Positions 15,611 through 25,033 of a stretch of DNA of 33,971 bases are shown piece after piece. Each line of letters opens with the position of its first letter. Position 1 is the stretch's first letter. The stretch is from contig NZ_QLIT01000202.1 in assembly GCF_003574485.1 (NCBI RefSeq), positions 1 to 33,971 of the forward strand, given 5' to 3'. The DNA comes from Facilibium subflavum. GTDB lineage: Bacteria; Pseudomonadota; Gammaproteobacteria; Francisellales; Francisellaceae. The notes under the pieces were generated by a model. The model made no database searches. It was not told the origin of the DNA and was given only the letters and a program-made list of their open reading frames with translations. The translations under genes and the position numbers were made by a program.

Positions 15611-16090
15611 TTATTGCTGAATCAGCAATGCAACAGCATAGCATGCAATGCCTTCTTTCCTGCCGACAAAGCCAAGTTTTTCAGTCGTTGTTGCCTTGAT
15701 ATTAACTTGATTAAGATCCACATTGAGTAACTGCGCAATACATTGACGCATTGATTGGATAAAAGGGGAAAGTTTTGGTGCTTGTGCGGCAATCGTGATA
15801 TCAATATTGCCAATCTGGTAATGCTTTTTTGTAAGTATTTGTATGGTATTTTGCACAAAGAAGCGGCTTTGCTTGTTTTTATATTCTTTATCTGTGTCAG
15901 GGAAATGCTGACCAATATCACCAAGCGCAGCAGCACCCAGTAAAGCATCTGTTAATGCATGCAAAACAACATCACCATCTGAATGTGCTTTAAGGCTAAA
16001 ATCAGCAGGGATTTCAATTCCGCCTAAAAATAATGGAGCTTGCTTTTTAACTATTTGGTGGACATCATAACCATGACCAATTCTAAACAC
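15611..16090 (-). CDS. ispF: 2-C-methyl-D-erythritol 2,4-cyclodiphosphate synthase
   Basis: The protein has 159 residues, the usual length. Metal ligands D9 and H11 lie in GHGYDVH and H44 in VVLHALTDAL; the AHSDGD loop and the terminal TTTEKLGFVGRKEGIA motif are present. IspF closes the cyclodiphosphate in the MEP isoprenoid pathway, so this organism makes isoprenoids by that route. The partner ispD is not adjacent in this window. The start overlaps the upstream rhodanese gene by 8 nt. Confidence 0.96.
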   Translation of the reverse strand: MFRIGHGYDVHQIVKKQAPLFLGGIEIPADFSLKAHSDGDVVLHALTDALLGAAALGDIGQHFPDTDKEYKNKQSRFFVQNTIQILTKKHYQIGNIDITIAAQAPKLSPFIQSMRQCIAQLLNVDLNQVNIKATTTEKLGFVGRKEGIACYAVALLIQQ

Positions 16091-16469
16091 TTTGAGGCTC
16101 CTGTGTTACCTCAAAGTCATTGCCAACCCAATGACGAAAACCGCCATCAACTGAGATGACATTATGGTAGCCCATTTTTTGTAAATTATCTGCACTTAAG
16201 GCAGATCGAAAGCCACCGCCACAGTATAAATACATCTTTTGGTCTTTATTAGGGATAAGGTTCTCAATTTTGACTTCAATAACACCACGGCTTAGGTGTA
16301 TTGCTCCTGGAATATGGGATCGGGCATACTCGGATTCTTCTCTGACATCAATTAATAAACCATCTAATGTATCATGGTCAAGCATTTCTTTGATATGAAA
16401 TACGTCACACTCTTTAATCTGTTTTTTGGCATTGTTAACTAATGCTAAGAAAGCGGGATTATGTTGCAT
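16083..16469 (-). CDS. Rhodanese-like sulfurtransferase domain protein
   Basis: This is a single rhodanese domain of 128 residues. It has LLIDVREESEYARSHIPGAIHLS and the active-site loop CGGGFRSA with C83. Members carry persulfide sulfur on the cysteine for transfer or detoxification; the acceptor is unknown. AAGGA lies 8 nt before the ATG at 16469. It leads a two-gene unit with ispF, probably from the promoter at 16565-16593. Confidence 0.88.
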   Translation of the reverse strand: MQHNPAFLALVNNAKKQIKECDVFHIKEMLDHDTLDGLLIDVREESEYARSHIPGAIHLSRGVIEVKIENLIPNKDQKMYLYCGGGFRSALSADNLQKMGYHNVISVDGGFRHWVGNDFEVTQEPQSV

Positions 16470-16564
16470 GGTTGATATCCTTTTGTTGTTCTACATATGA
16501 TTTTGGTTTCAAATGCATAATTTAAATTATCCGGTAGTTAACGCTTGCAAGCTGGTTTACAAGT

Positions 16565-16593
16565 ATTACACAAGTATAGATTTCGCTAGTCAA
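16565..16593 (-). promoter_or_regulatory. Candidate sigma-70 promoter for the rhodanese-ispF unit
   Basis: On the minus strand TTGACT (16593-16588) and TGTAAT (16570-16565) are separated by 17 bp. The predicted leader to the ATG at 16469 is about 89 nt. Confidence 0.5.
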
Positions 16594-16729
16594 TAGAATG
16601 ACGAAAAAAAAGATGCATTGCAATGCTTTTGTTAATGAAGTTTTATGACTTTTCATTTATTCCGCTAGGAATTTTCACTAAAGGCCGATAAACTGGTAGC
16701 TATACCGTGTTTTTTTATTGGAGCTTGGC

Positions 16730-17323
16730 ATGTCTTTGGACAAAGCAGCTAAATTAACGATACAAGAAGTCAACGATTTGGATGATCTGTTATTATCTAT
16801 CTACCCAGAACCGCCGAAAAACCCTGAAGATGAAGAACATGTTTTTGCCGTGTCAATGTTAGATGGTTATTTGACTTCTGTATTATTAGCGCCGCGCGAG
16901 ATTCCTTATCAACAATGGCTTGTTGGGCTTTGGCGTGATGATGAAATCCCTGTTTTTAAAAATGATGAAGAAAAAGAGCGACTTCTTACACTGGTAAACC
17001 GGTATTATCAGATGCTAAAAAGACAGTTCTCCCAGGATTTAACAAACTTTGAACCTTTAGTATATTATACACTTGATAGTGGCAATGCTATTCCTCAGGT
17101 TGATTTGTGGCTGGATGGCTTTGAACGCGGAATTGAATATTTTGAAACCTATTGGGTCTTGAATCAGCAGATTGAAAAAGTGATCGATAAAATTTTAGCA
17201 TTTGATGATATGTTGAATTTTGATCATTTAAAACTTGAAGAGAGAAACAAAGCGTTACCAAAGCTGACAGACCTTGTTATACAATTGCATGCGTTAAATC
17301 AAAGCAACCCGGAAATCAAATAA
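16730..17323 (+). CDS. UPF0149 (YgfB/YecA) family protein
   Basis: The protein has 197 residues from ATG 16730, which has GGAG 6 nt upstream; the longer frame from TTG 16718 is unlikely. The N-terminal segment EHVFAVSMLDGYLTSVLLAP followed by WLVGLW matches the UPF0149 motif. YecA relatives carry a C-terminal SEC-C zinc motif; this one ends without it, so it is closer to the YgfB-like form. The function of the family is poorly defined, so none is assigned. It is strongly acidic in its N-terminal half. It sits upstream of trxB on the same strand with a 77-bp gap. Confidence 0.8.
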   Translation: MSLDKAAKLTIQEVNDLDDLLLSIYPEPPKNPEDEEHVFAVSMLDGYLTSVLLAPREIPYQQWLVGLWRDDEIPVFKNDEEKERLLTLVNRYYQMLKRQFSQDLTNFEPLVYYTLDSGNAIPQVDLWLDGFERGIEYFETYWVLNQQIEKVIDKILAFDDMLNFDHLKLEERNKALPKLTDLVIQLHALNQSNPEIK

Positions 17324-17358
17324 TCTTATTTTACTTCTACACAATTAGCGCTTTTCCT

Positions 17359-17387
17359 TTTACAATGCCAGCAGTTAGTTTTATTGT
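17359..17387 (+). promoter_or_regulatory. Possible promoter upstream of trxB
   Basis: TTTACA (17359-17364) and TATTGT (17382-17387) are 17 bp apart. A start about 7 nt later would fall at the AGGAG ribosome site, giving an almost leaderless message, which weakens the call. Confidence 0.3.
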
Positions 17388-17400
17388 ATGTCAGGAGTAA

Positions 17401-18357
<957 letters not shown>

Positions 18358-18426
18358 TTCATCATTTATTTTCAGTTAGAAGTTGAATATTTTCTTAAAA
18401 TAGGGCATGATTTGAGCGCAAAATTG

Positions 18427-18489
18427 AAAGCATGCTGCCAATACTCGCTTACAAAGTGTATATGGGTGTTTGCTTAGGGAGCATGCTTT
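18427..18489 (+). other. Long-loop hairpin between trxB and infA
   Basis: AAAGCATGCT (18427-18436) is the exact reverse complement of AGCATGCTTT (18480-18489), with 43 nt between. Four T residues follow the right arm core. It may fold in the trxB 3' end or mark a small RNA. The long loop makes it atypical as an intrinsic terminator. Confidence 0.4.
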
Positions 18490-18572
18490 TGCAAAATAAG
18501 TAAATTTGGCTAAAATTTAACTTATAAGAAAATAAATATTTTAAAGTTAATAAAGTTTTTATAGAGGACAGA

Positions 18573-18791
18573 ATGGCAAAAGAAGATTGTATTGAGTTGG
18601 AAGGTACGGTTATTGAGACACTACCGAATACGATGTTTCGTGTTGAACTTGAAAATGGTCACACGGTGACAGCACATATTTCCGGGAAGATGCGTAAAAA
18701 CTATATCCGTATACTTACAGGCGATAAGGTCACTGTCGAGATGACGCCTTATGATTTGACGAAAGGGCGTATTAAATTCCGTAATAAATAG
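18573..18791 (+). CDS. infA: Translation initiation factor IF-1
   Basis: The protein has 72 residues, the exact usual length. It is one OB fold, [15 protein letters not shown] to [12 protein letters not shown], with the conserved [11 protein letters not shown] core. IF-1 blocks the ribosomal A site and helps IF-2 and IF-3 during initiation. GAGGA lies 5 nt before the ATG. It ends 13 bp from the end of the convergent MscS gene, leaving no room for a terminator between them. Confidence 0.98.
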   Translation: MAKEDCIELEGTVIETLPNTMFRVELENGHTVTAHISGKMRKNYIRILTGDKVTVEMTPYDLTKGRIKFRNK

Positions 18792-18804
18792 CTATATTTT
18801 ATTT

Positions 18805-19656
18805 CTAATTTACCTGCATTGGTGCATCGTTTTCAACGTGAATTGTTCTTTGTGGGAAGGGGATTTCAATATTATTTTCATCAAATGCAAGTTTTGCACT
18901 TTCATTTAAATACCATTTAGTCTCTAAGAAATCAGCGCGTTTAGTCCAGTAGCGCACTAAGATATTTACACTACTATCAGCAAGTTCATCAACTCTAATA
19001 ATTGGCATTTTATCTTCTATTTTTATAATGCATTCATTGTTATCAATAAGCATTTGTAAAATTTCTTTGGCCTTTTTAAGGTCACTGTCATAACCAATGC
19101 CAATGACAAAATCATTGCGTCGGAATTCATTATTAGAGTAATTGGTAAGAACACGAGAGGTCACAATATTATTAGGTACTTTTACCTCGCGGCCATCGGT
19201 TGTTCGCAGTGTACAAAAGATGAAATCAATTTTTTCAACAGTACCCATTGTGCCGCCAATATCGACAAATTCCCCAATTCTAAAAGGATGGCTTGAGACA
19301 ATAATAATGCCGGAGGTTAACAGATTAACCGATGAGCGAAGCGACATGCCAATCCCGACTAATACGGCAACAAGTGCACCTGTAATCGGTGTGGTTGGAA
19401 TGCCCAGTTTGCTTAAGGCCATTAAAACGACAAAAATGATTAAAAGGATATACAGGATTTGTGCCAGGAACATACAAACGGCACTATCTAGACGTGTCTT
19501 AAGTAGAAACTTTGATACGGTGTTTTTAATAATTTTTGCAACAGGCCAGCCAATTGCAAGAATTAACAGCGCAGTAATCACTTGTGGTAAATGTTCAAGT
19601 GCCGTCATTAAAAACCATTGACAGTACTGATAGATCGTATCAAAGCTAAATTGCAT
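18805..19656 (-). CDS. Small-conductance mechanosensitive channel (MscS family)
   Basis: The protein has 283 residues, near the E. coli MscS length of 286. About three N-terminal membrane helices occur (roughly 15-40, 62-82 and 88-125). The pore helix region GALVAVLVGIGMSLRSSVN leads into the beta domain SHPFRIGEFVDIGGTMGTVEKI, and the VPNNIV turn typical of MscS follows. These channels open under membrane tension during osmotic downshock. A TATAAT lies on the minus strand at 19695-19690, but no good -35 accompanies it. Confidence 0.93.
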   Translation of the reverse strand: MQFSFDTIYQYCQWFLMTALEHLPQVITALLILAIGWPVAKIIKNTVSKFLLKTRLDSAVCMFLAQILYILLIIFVVLMALSKLGIPTTPITGALVAVLVGIGMSLRSSVNLLTSGIIIVSSHPFRIGEFVDIGGTMGTVEKIDFIFCTLRTTDGREVKVPNNIVTSRVLTNYSNNEFRRNDFVIGIGYDSDLKKAKEILQMLIDNNECIIKIEDKMPIIRVDELADSSVNILVRYWTKRADFLETKWYLNESAKLAFDENNIEIPFPQRTIHVENDAPMQVN

Positions 19657-19725
19657 TGTTTGTTCCCTAAAGCAAAAGATAATGTTTTTATTATATATTA
19701 CTTATCGATAATGCTGCGTTATTTT

Positions 19726-19744
19726 ACAGCAAAGAAGTTGCTGT
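19726..19744. other. Perfect 7-bp hairpin upstream of the MscS gene
   Basis: ACAGCAA (19726-19732) and TTGCTGT (19738-19744) flank a 5-nt loop between the end of the POT gene and the MscS promoter region. No T tract follows on the minus strand, so it is not a typical terminator. It could be a regulator site. Confidence 0.35.
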
Positions 19745-19768
19745 TTAGGGATGTGTGAAGCTAGAATA

Positions 19769-21241
19769 TTACTCAATTACTTCATTGATTTGATGATCAG
19801 GCGTATGCGTGTCTTCCTGGTTGATATATTTGTTTAAAAAAGGTCTTGATAGCCACATCAATACTGCAATACCCAGGGTAACTAAACCAATCTCGGCAAA
19901 CACACCTGTGTAGGTGTATAGGCTTTCCATGGTTGTCATTGTAACACCACTTGGCGGTGAAGTGAGATTTCCAACAAAGGCGCCAATGGGTCCGGCAAGC
20001 ATAGAAGTTAGAAACCAAATGCCCATGACAAAACCTGAAATAGCGCTTGGGCAAAGCTCAGCAACCATTGCAACACCTAAGCCTGAAACAAGCAGCTCAC
20101 CGGTTGATTGTAAGGTATATGTCAACACCATCCACCAAGGAGAAGCAAGACCATTAGTTGCGGTAAATCTTGGTAAAAATAAGACCAAAAACGCAAGACC
20201 ACATAATGTCATGCCAAAGCAGAACTTTGTTGCATGCGTGCCAGGCGCTTTTTTATAAATCCAAGCTAAAATAGGGGATGCAGCAATGATGACAAGCGGA
20301 TTTAATACCTGGTAGGATGCTGCAGGAATTGTCCAGCCAAATACGTTACTATCAATGTTATGCAGTGCAAAAAAGGTAAGTGAAGTTGGCATCTGGTTAT
20401 ATAAAACGAAGAACACAATACCCTCTAAAATAAGCAAAAAAGCAATTAGCATTCGGATTCGCTCATGGCCTTTAAGGGAGAATGCGGTTTTTAAGAAATA
20501 TAAAAAACCACCAGCAACAACAATATAAACAATGGTATAGCATATACTGGTATGTGGCAGCAATTTTCCAAAGATAATCACACTAACAATTGAAGCGATG
20601 ATAACGGTTAATAAGCGACCAAATAACATTGGATTTTTCCCTGCCTTGGTGCTGATCCCACTGAGTAATTTATAGAAGATAAAATAGTTCCCAAGACCTA
20701 ATAACAAACCAAAAGCACTGATCCAGAAGGCGGCGGTCCAGCCATAAGCTTGAGCGGCGATTGGTGCAATTAACATTGAAACAAAAGAGCCAAGATTAAT
20801 TGCCATGTAATAAAGTGTCATCGCACCATCTAATGCTGGGTCACCTTTTTGGTAAAGCTTTGAAATCAAGGATGAAGGGTTTGCTTTAAATAAAGCATTA
20901 CCAACAATAATCCCACCCAGGGCGTAAAAAACAGTCGTTGGCGTTGATAATGCAAGTGCCAGGTAGGATAAAAATAAGATGATCGCACCTAAAGCAACAG
21001 TTCGTTTAGCACCAAGGTAGTTGTCACCAATATAGCCCCCAACCCAGATAAAACCATAGACAAAGGCAGAAAAGGATCCAAATGTGTAAATGCTGATCTC
21101 TTGGCTGAATCCAAGTTGATCGACAAAGTAAAGTGCCAGGATAGCTTGTGTTGCATAGTAGCCAAATCGCTCCCAAAGCTCAACGCCCCAGATAACCCAA
21201 AATGGTTTTGGCAGACCACGCGATAACGTGTCAGTTGACAT
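19769..21241 (-). CDS. Proton-dependent oligopeptide transporter (POT/PTR2 family)
   Basis: The protein has 490 residues with 12-14 hydrophobic segments. The defining POT motif ExxERFxYY is present at 21-29 (ELWERFGYY), followed by the GGYIGDNYLGAKRTV loop. The later family segment is LVSGLGVAMVAELCPSAISGFVMGIWFLT. POT carriers import di- and tripeptides with protons; the exact peptide range is not predictable. GGGGAG lies 7 nt before the ATG at 21241. With pepA also present, imported peptides could be used as amino acid sources. Confidence 0.94.
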   Translation of the reverse strand: MSTDTLSRGLPKPFWVIWGVELWERFGYYATQAILALYFVDQLGFSQEISIYTFGSFSAFVYGFIWVGGYIGDNYLGAKRTVALGAIILFLSYLALALSTPTTVFYALGGIIVGNALFKANPSSLISKLYQKGDPALDGAMTLYYMAINLGSFVSMLIAPIAAQAYGWTAAFWISAFGLLLGLGNYFIFYKLLSGISTKAGKNPMLFGRLLTVIIASIVSVIIFGKLLPHTSICYTIVYIVVAGGFLYFLKTAFSLKGHERIRMLIAFLLILEGIVFFVLYNQMPTSLTFFALHNIDSNVFGWTIPAASYQVLNPLVIIAASPILAWIYKKAPGTHATKFCFGMTLCGLAFLVLFLPRFTATNGLASPWWMVLTYTLQSTGELLVSGLGVAMVAELCPSAISGFVMGIWFLTSMLAGPIGAFVGNLTSPPSGVTMTTMESLYTYTGVFAEIGLVTLGIAVLMWLSRPFLNKYINQEDTHTPDHQINEVIE

Positions 21242-21494
21242 AATTATTCTCCCCTAATTGTTTAAGCTTTTTTGTATAAATGCCTATATAATTATGCGCT
21301 CTTTTTAATCTTAAATAGCATTGTAAATTTTCAATATAAGCAGATGCACTCAAATATTTATAAAGAAGTTTTGTGTTTGATGCAAATGGTTTTTTAGTTT
21401 ATTTACATGTTTTTACTAAGGTATACAGAATATGCACAAAAAATGGACCGTATCGCATCTTCAAGGTAGTAAATATACGTGAAAATTTTGAGGA

Positions 21495-22070
21495 TTATAT
21501 TGCTTTACAAAGCTTTTGAATAATTTCAGGGTAAAATTGATACTCAATTTGTTTAATTTTCATTTGTAATGTTTCGGCAGTATCGCTTGGATTAATATCA
21601 ACACAACGTTGTGCAATAATTTCACCACCATCAAGCGTTTGATCAACATAATGTACCGTAGTGCCATGCTTTTTTTCGTTAGCCATTATTACACGCTGGT
21701 GGGTATGTAAGCCTTTAAACTTTGGCAGCAGTGACGGATGGATATTAATGATTTTTTTGGGATACTTGTTAACAAAGTCTTCTGATAGGATGCGCATAAA
21801 ACCAGATAAAATAATGAAGTCAGGTTGAAAGGTATCAATACACTGACTTAGCTGGTTATCGTAGTCCTTTTTTGACATAGAAGGGCGTTTGGGGAGGAAA
21901 AAACTTGGAATATTTGCTGTAATCCCACGGGTCATTGCCTGGCAGTTTTTATCACAAATGACAGCATTAATGCGAATGCTGGTATTTTGGTTATGTAATT
22001 GATCAATCATTGCTTGCAAGGTTGAACCAACCCCTGAGCATAAAACAACAAGGTGTTTCGTTTTAGTCAT
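21495..22070 (-). CDS. purN: Phosphoribosylglycinamide formyltransferase 1
   Basis: The protein has 191 residues from ATG 22070; the frame runs on upstream to 22139 only because it overlaps purM. The N-terminus [15 protein letters not shown] binds the GAR phosphate. The catalytic region has INIHPSLLP (Asn and His) and [13 protein letters not shown] (the family Asp is in this segment). PurN adds a formyl group from 10-formyltetrahydrofolate in purine synthesis. The start overlaps the purM stop by 8 nt (ATGACTAA), as in many bacterial purMN pairs. Confidence 0.95.
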   Translation of the reverse strand: MTKTKHLVVLCSGVGSTLQAMIDQLHNQNTSIRINAVICDKNCQAMTRGITANIPSFFLPKRPSMSKKDYDNQLSQCIDTFQPDFIILSGFMRILSEDFVNKYPKKIINIHPSLLPKFKGLHTHQRVIMANEKKHGTTVHYVDQTLDGGEIIAQRCVDINPSDTAETLQMKIKQIEYQFYPEIIQKLCKAI

Positions 22071-23106
22071 GGCAATACCGGATTGCGGGTTGACCATGCT
22101 CACGGTTATCAATAAAGCCGATCTCCCAGGCATTTTCACCTAAGTTTTCAAGTGCATTAAGTATACTTTGCTTTTGTGCTGGATTAACAGCAAGAATCAT
22201 GCCAGCACCACAGTTGAAGGTCTTAAGCATTTCATCTTGGGGAATATTTCCTTGGCGCTGAAGCCATTGGAAAATCTCTGGAAATTGCCAGCTGGCAAGG
22301 TTGATAACGGCTTGTTTTGACTGAGGTAAAACCCGAGGGATATTTTCCGTAAACCCACCGCCTGTAATGTGACTTATCGCATGGATGTCAAAAGTATCTA
22401 ATAAACTTAAGATTGTTTTAACATAAATTTTTGTTGGCGTTAATAGTGTTTCACCTAATGTTGTGCCATTAAATGGCGTGTTAAGCTTAGTATTGTGTGT
22501 TTCAAGGATCTTTCTTACCAGTGAATAGCCATTGGAATGAATTCCTGATGAACCAATGGCAATTAAAGTATCGCCTGCGGCAACTTTTTCACCTGTGATT
22601 ATATTTGATTTTTCAACAATACCAACACAAAATCCAGCAAGATCATATTCATCATTATGATACATGCCAGGCATCTCCGCTGTCTCACCACCAACTAAGG
22701 CACAACCTGACTGTTTACAGCCATCGGCAATGCCTTCGATTACTTTTGTTGCCTTTTCTACACTAAGCTTCCCTGTGGCATAATAATCTAAGAAAAATAG
22801 TGGTTCGGCACCGCCAACAATCAAATCATTGACACACATTGCGACCAAATCAATGCCAATGCTGTTATGGCGATTCATGTCAAAGGCCAGTTTTAATTTT
22901 GTACCAACACCATCAGTGCCTGAAACCAGTACCGGATTTTTATAACGATGCAAGGGTAACTCAAACAAGGCACCAAAGCCGCCTAATCCAGTCAAAACTT
23001 CAGCTCTTGTGGTTGATTTTGCTAATGGTTTTATATTATCGACCAAGCGGTTGCCAGCCTCAATACTAACACCGGCATCACTATAGCGAATTGTTGTCTT
23101 TGACAT
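22063..23106 (-). CDS. purM: Phosphoribosylformylglycinamidine cyclo-ligase
   Basis: The protein has 347 residues, the usual length. Family segments include [40 protein letters not shown] and [16 protein letters not shown]. PurM uses ATP to close the imidazole ring of AIR in purine synthesis. It is preceded by 53 bp after the rsmE stop, on the same strand, so the four genes rpiA, rsmE, purM and purN could be one transcript. Confidence 0.97.
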   Translation of the reverse strand: MSKTTIRYSDAGVSIEAGNRLVDNIKPLAKSTTRAEVLTGLGGFGALFELPLHRYKNPVLVSGTDGVGTKLKLAFDMNRHNSIGIDLVAMCVNDLIVGGAEPLFFLDYYATGKLSVEKATKVIEGIADGCKQSGCALVGGETAEMPGMYHNDEYDLAGFCVGIVEKSNIITGEKVAAGDTLIAIGSSGIHSNGYSLVRKILETHNTKLNTPFNGTTLGETLLTPTKIYVKTILSLLDTFDIHAISHITGGGFTENIPRVLPQSKQAVINLASWQFPEIFQWLQRQGNIPQDEMLKTFNCGAGMILAVNPAQKQSILNALENLGENAWEIGFIDNREHGQPAIRYCHD

Positions 23107-23159
23107 ATGATTTAACTACATGATAAGGGGTTGTGGCGCTGATTATAAAATAAAAAAAA

Positions 23160-23897
23160 CTAAAAGTCTCCCCAAAGTGTCTGTAGAATCGCACAAATTG
23201 CTAAGGGTGCTGTTTCTGTGCGCAAGATTCTGGCACCAAGTTGCAGATCTATTGCATGATGATTAAGCGCTGCGTCAACTTCCTTTTGGCTTAATCCACC
23301 TTCAGGGCCAATAAATATATGAAAACGCCGGGCATTTGGATATTGTTGTTTAAGTGTTTTAATATTGGTATGTGCTTTAGGGTGTAAAATGAGTTTTAAG
23401 TCACAGTTTTCTGCTAATGCTTGATCCAGTAAAGCAATTTGGTGAACCTTGGGTACAAAGACACGCCCACTTTGTTCTGCGGCACTTATCGCAATTTTCT
23501 GCCAATGGAATTGCTTTTTTTCCTGCTTTTCTGCAGTGAGTTTATAGTCAACATGTGTAGATAGGATAGGGGTGATCGATTTAACACCAAGCTCAGTTGC
23601 TTTTTGGATGACAAGCTCAAGCTTGTCGCCTTTGGATAAAGCCTGGAATAAATGGATGTCAATATTAGATTCATTTTGCTTTACCTGTGATGTTTTGGCA
23701 ACTATTACAGCGGCCTTTGGGTCGGCTGTAATAATCTCAGCAAAATATTCCAAGCCATCTTCGTTGTTAAAAAAAATAACGTTATGTCCTTTTTTAAGCC
23801 GTAATACACGGATTAAATAATGGCTAAGCTCTCCAGGCAAAGTAATCTCAGTATCAATAGTATTGATGCTTTGGCAATAAAGTCGTGAAATTCTCAT
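23160..23897 (-). CDS. rsmE: 16S rRNA (uracil(1498)-N(3))-methyltransferase
   Basis: The protein has 245 residues. It has an N-terminal PUA-like part (PGELSHYLIRVLRLKKG) and a SPOUT knot with FIGPEGGLSQKEVDAA and LGARILRTETAPLA, the two S-adenosylmethionine-binding stretches. It methylates U1498 in the ribosome decoding region. Only 3 bp separate its start from the rpiA stop, so it is in the same operon. Confidence 0.96.
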   Translation of the reverse strand: MRISRLYCQSINTIDTEITLPGELSHYLIRVLRLKKGHNVIFFNNEDGLEYFAEIITADPKAAVIVAKTSQVKQNESNIDIHLFQALSKGDKLELVIQKATELGVKSITPILSTHVDYKLTAEKQEKKQFHWQKIAISAAEQSGRVFVPKVHQIALLDQALAENCDLKLILHPKAHTNIKTLKQQYPNARRFHIFIGPEGGLSQKEVDAALNHHAIDLQLGARILRTETAPLAICAILQTLWGDF

Positions 23898-23900
23898 TGT

Positions 23901-24584
23901 TTATTTAATAATTTCAATATCACCGTCATTTTTAGCAATAAGCATCACATCCGCAGCATGGACGGCAAAAAGACCATTGCAGACAATACCTGTGATTTGA
24001 TTTAGTTCTCTTTCTAGCTGCAATGGGTTGTCAATTTCAAGATTATGAACATCTAAGATAATATTACCATTATCAGTAGTAAAACCTTCTCGATATATTG
24101 GCTGACCACCAAGCGCTACAAGTGCTTTGGCAACATAGCTTCTTGCCATGGGGATGATTTCCACAGGTAAAGGGAAGCTGCCAAGACGCGTAACAAGTTT
24201 ACTTTCATCGATAATGCAAACAAACTTTTCACTGGAAACACGGCATATTTTTTCACGTGTTAATGCGCCACCACCGCCTTTAATTAACTCTCGGTGTTTG
24301 TTGGCTTCATCGGCACCATCAATATAAATATCGACTTTGTTAGGGTAGTTAAGATCAACCACTTCAAAGCCGTGTTCTTTTAAGCGCTTTGTGCTTTCAT
24401 CAGAGCTTGAAACGGTTAATTCGACCTTATGTTTAATCTGTGCGAGCGCATCAATAAAACAATTAACCGTGGAGCCTGTGCCAATACCAACGACCATGCC
24501 TGGTTTGATATAATCAAGCGCTGCTTGTGCAACCTGCTGCTTTAGCTGTTGTTGATTTTGTATTTCTTTTTTATGAAAAAACAT
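23901..24584 (-). CDS. rpiA: Ribose-5-phosphate isomerase A
   Basis: The protein has 227 residues, slightly longer than E. coli RpiA at 219. The phosphate loop GIGTGSTV is at 33-40; [11 protein letters not shown] supplies catalytic acids and [14 protein letters not shown] follows. It interconverts ribose 5-phosphate and ribulose 5-phosphate, feeding PRPP synthesis, which suits its placement ahead of purM and purN. The first ten residues are additional and rich in Lys and Gln. It appears to head the operon. Confidence 0.96.
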   Translation of the reverse strand: MFFHKKEIQNQQQLKQQVAQAALDYIKPGMVVGIGTGSTVNCFIDALAQIKHKVELTVSSSDESTKRLKEHGFEVVDLNYPNKVDIYIDGADEANKHRELIKGGGGALTREKICRVSSEKFVCIIDESKLVTRLGSFPLPVEIIPMARSYVAKALVALGGQPIYREGFTTDNGNIILDVHNLEIDNPLQLERELNQITGIVCNGLFAVHAADVMLIAKNDGDIEIIK

Positions 24585-24609
24585 TACGATAACCTTTCAA
24601 TAAAACAAT

Positions 24610-24630
24610 GTGCTTTTATTGTGCTTTATT
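24610..24630. repeat. Short tandem repeat upstream of rpiA
   Basis: GTGCTTTTATT is followed directly by GTGCTTTATT, then GTGG. The repeat lies 26-46 bp upstream of the rpiA start, where a minus-strand promoter would be expected. Confidence 0.5.
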
Positions 24631-24877
24631 GTGGCAGAATTCTTAGGAAAAACAATGGTTATACATGGCTTTTCTCAAGAATCAGGCATGTTAAAAGGGT
24701 TGTTTTGTGTGTTCATGCTATTAATCACTATACTGCGGGAGTGGGCTGCTCATATCAAAAATAGGATGAAAAGTAGACTGATAAAGTGTCGGTAACAATA
24801 AAAGTGTATAGTGACTTGAGCTTTTAGTGTGGTATTGGCTTTTTGAGAGGGTTTGCCAATTGCTATAGAAAAAAGCA

Positions 24878-24961
24878 GCATATTCTTCTATTTCCAAGTG
24901 CTCAGACTACCCTATAGAATATTCGATCAGGCGAAGAATAATCATCATAATGCTCCGCCTG
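24878..24961 (+). repeat. Second, divergent copy of the intergenic element
   Basis: It shares GCATATTCTT (24878-24887; also 9102-9111) and AATAATCATCAT (24937-24948; also 9139-9150) in the same order, followed by a CGCC within ten bases. CAGGCG (24928-24933) pairs with CGCCTG (24956-24961) around the shared segment. It could be related by descent or by chance in A+T-rich DNA. Confidence 0.35.
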
Positions 24962-24973
24962 TATGTGTAATAA

Positions 24974-25002
24974 TTGACTATGTGTCAGTTGAAAAGTTTA
25001 AA
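24974..25002 (+). promoter_or_regulatory. Candidate sigma-70 promoter of the sedolisin gene
   Basis: TTGACT (24974-24979) and TTTAAA (24997-25002) are 17 bp apart. The start site would leave about 25 nt before the ATG at 25034, with GGAG at 25025-25028. Confidence 0.55.
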
Positions 25003-25033
25003 TTAACGTCGTGAATAAAAAGCTGGAGTTATT

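Larger units (their letters stand above)
24585..25033. other. 449-bp intergenic region between rpiA and the sedolisin gene
   Basis: Two plus-strand frames of 61-71 codons cross this gap but have no ribosome site, and I do not call them. Visible items are a short tandem repeat near rpiA, a 6-bp inverted repeat ATTGGC/GCCAAT (24834-24839 with 24855-24860), a relative of the 9.1-kb folded element at 24878-24961, and a good promoter at 24974-25002. Confidence 0.6.

Noticed and set aside
15622-15948. 108-codon frame within ispF
   Set aside because: It lies wholly inside the well-supported ispF gene in another frame on the same strand.
24549-24795. Two small plus-strand reading frames upstream of the sedolisin gene
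   Set aside because: The starts lack ribosome binding sites, one begins at a GTG in an A+T-rich repeat, both overlap each other, and the proteins resemble nothing known.
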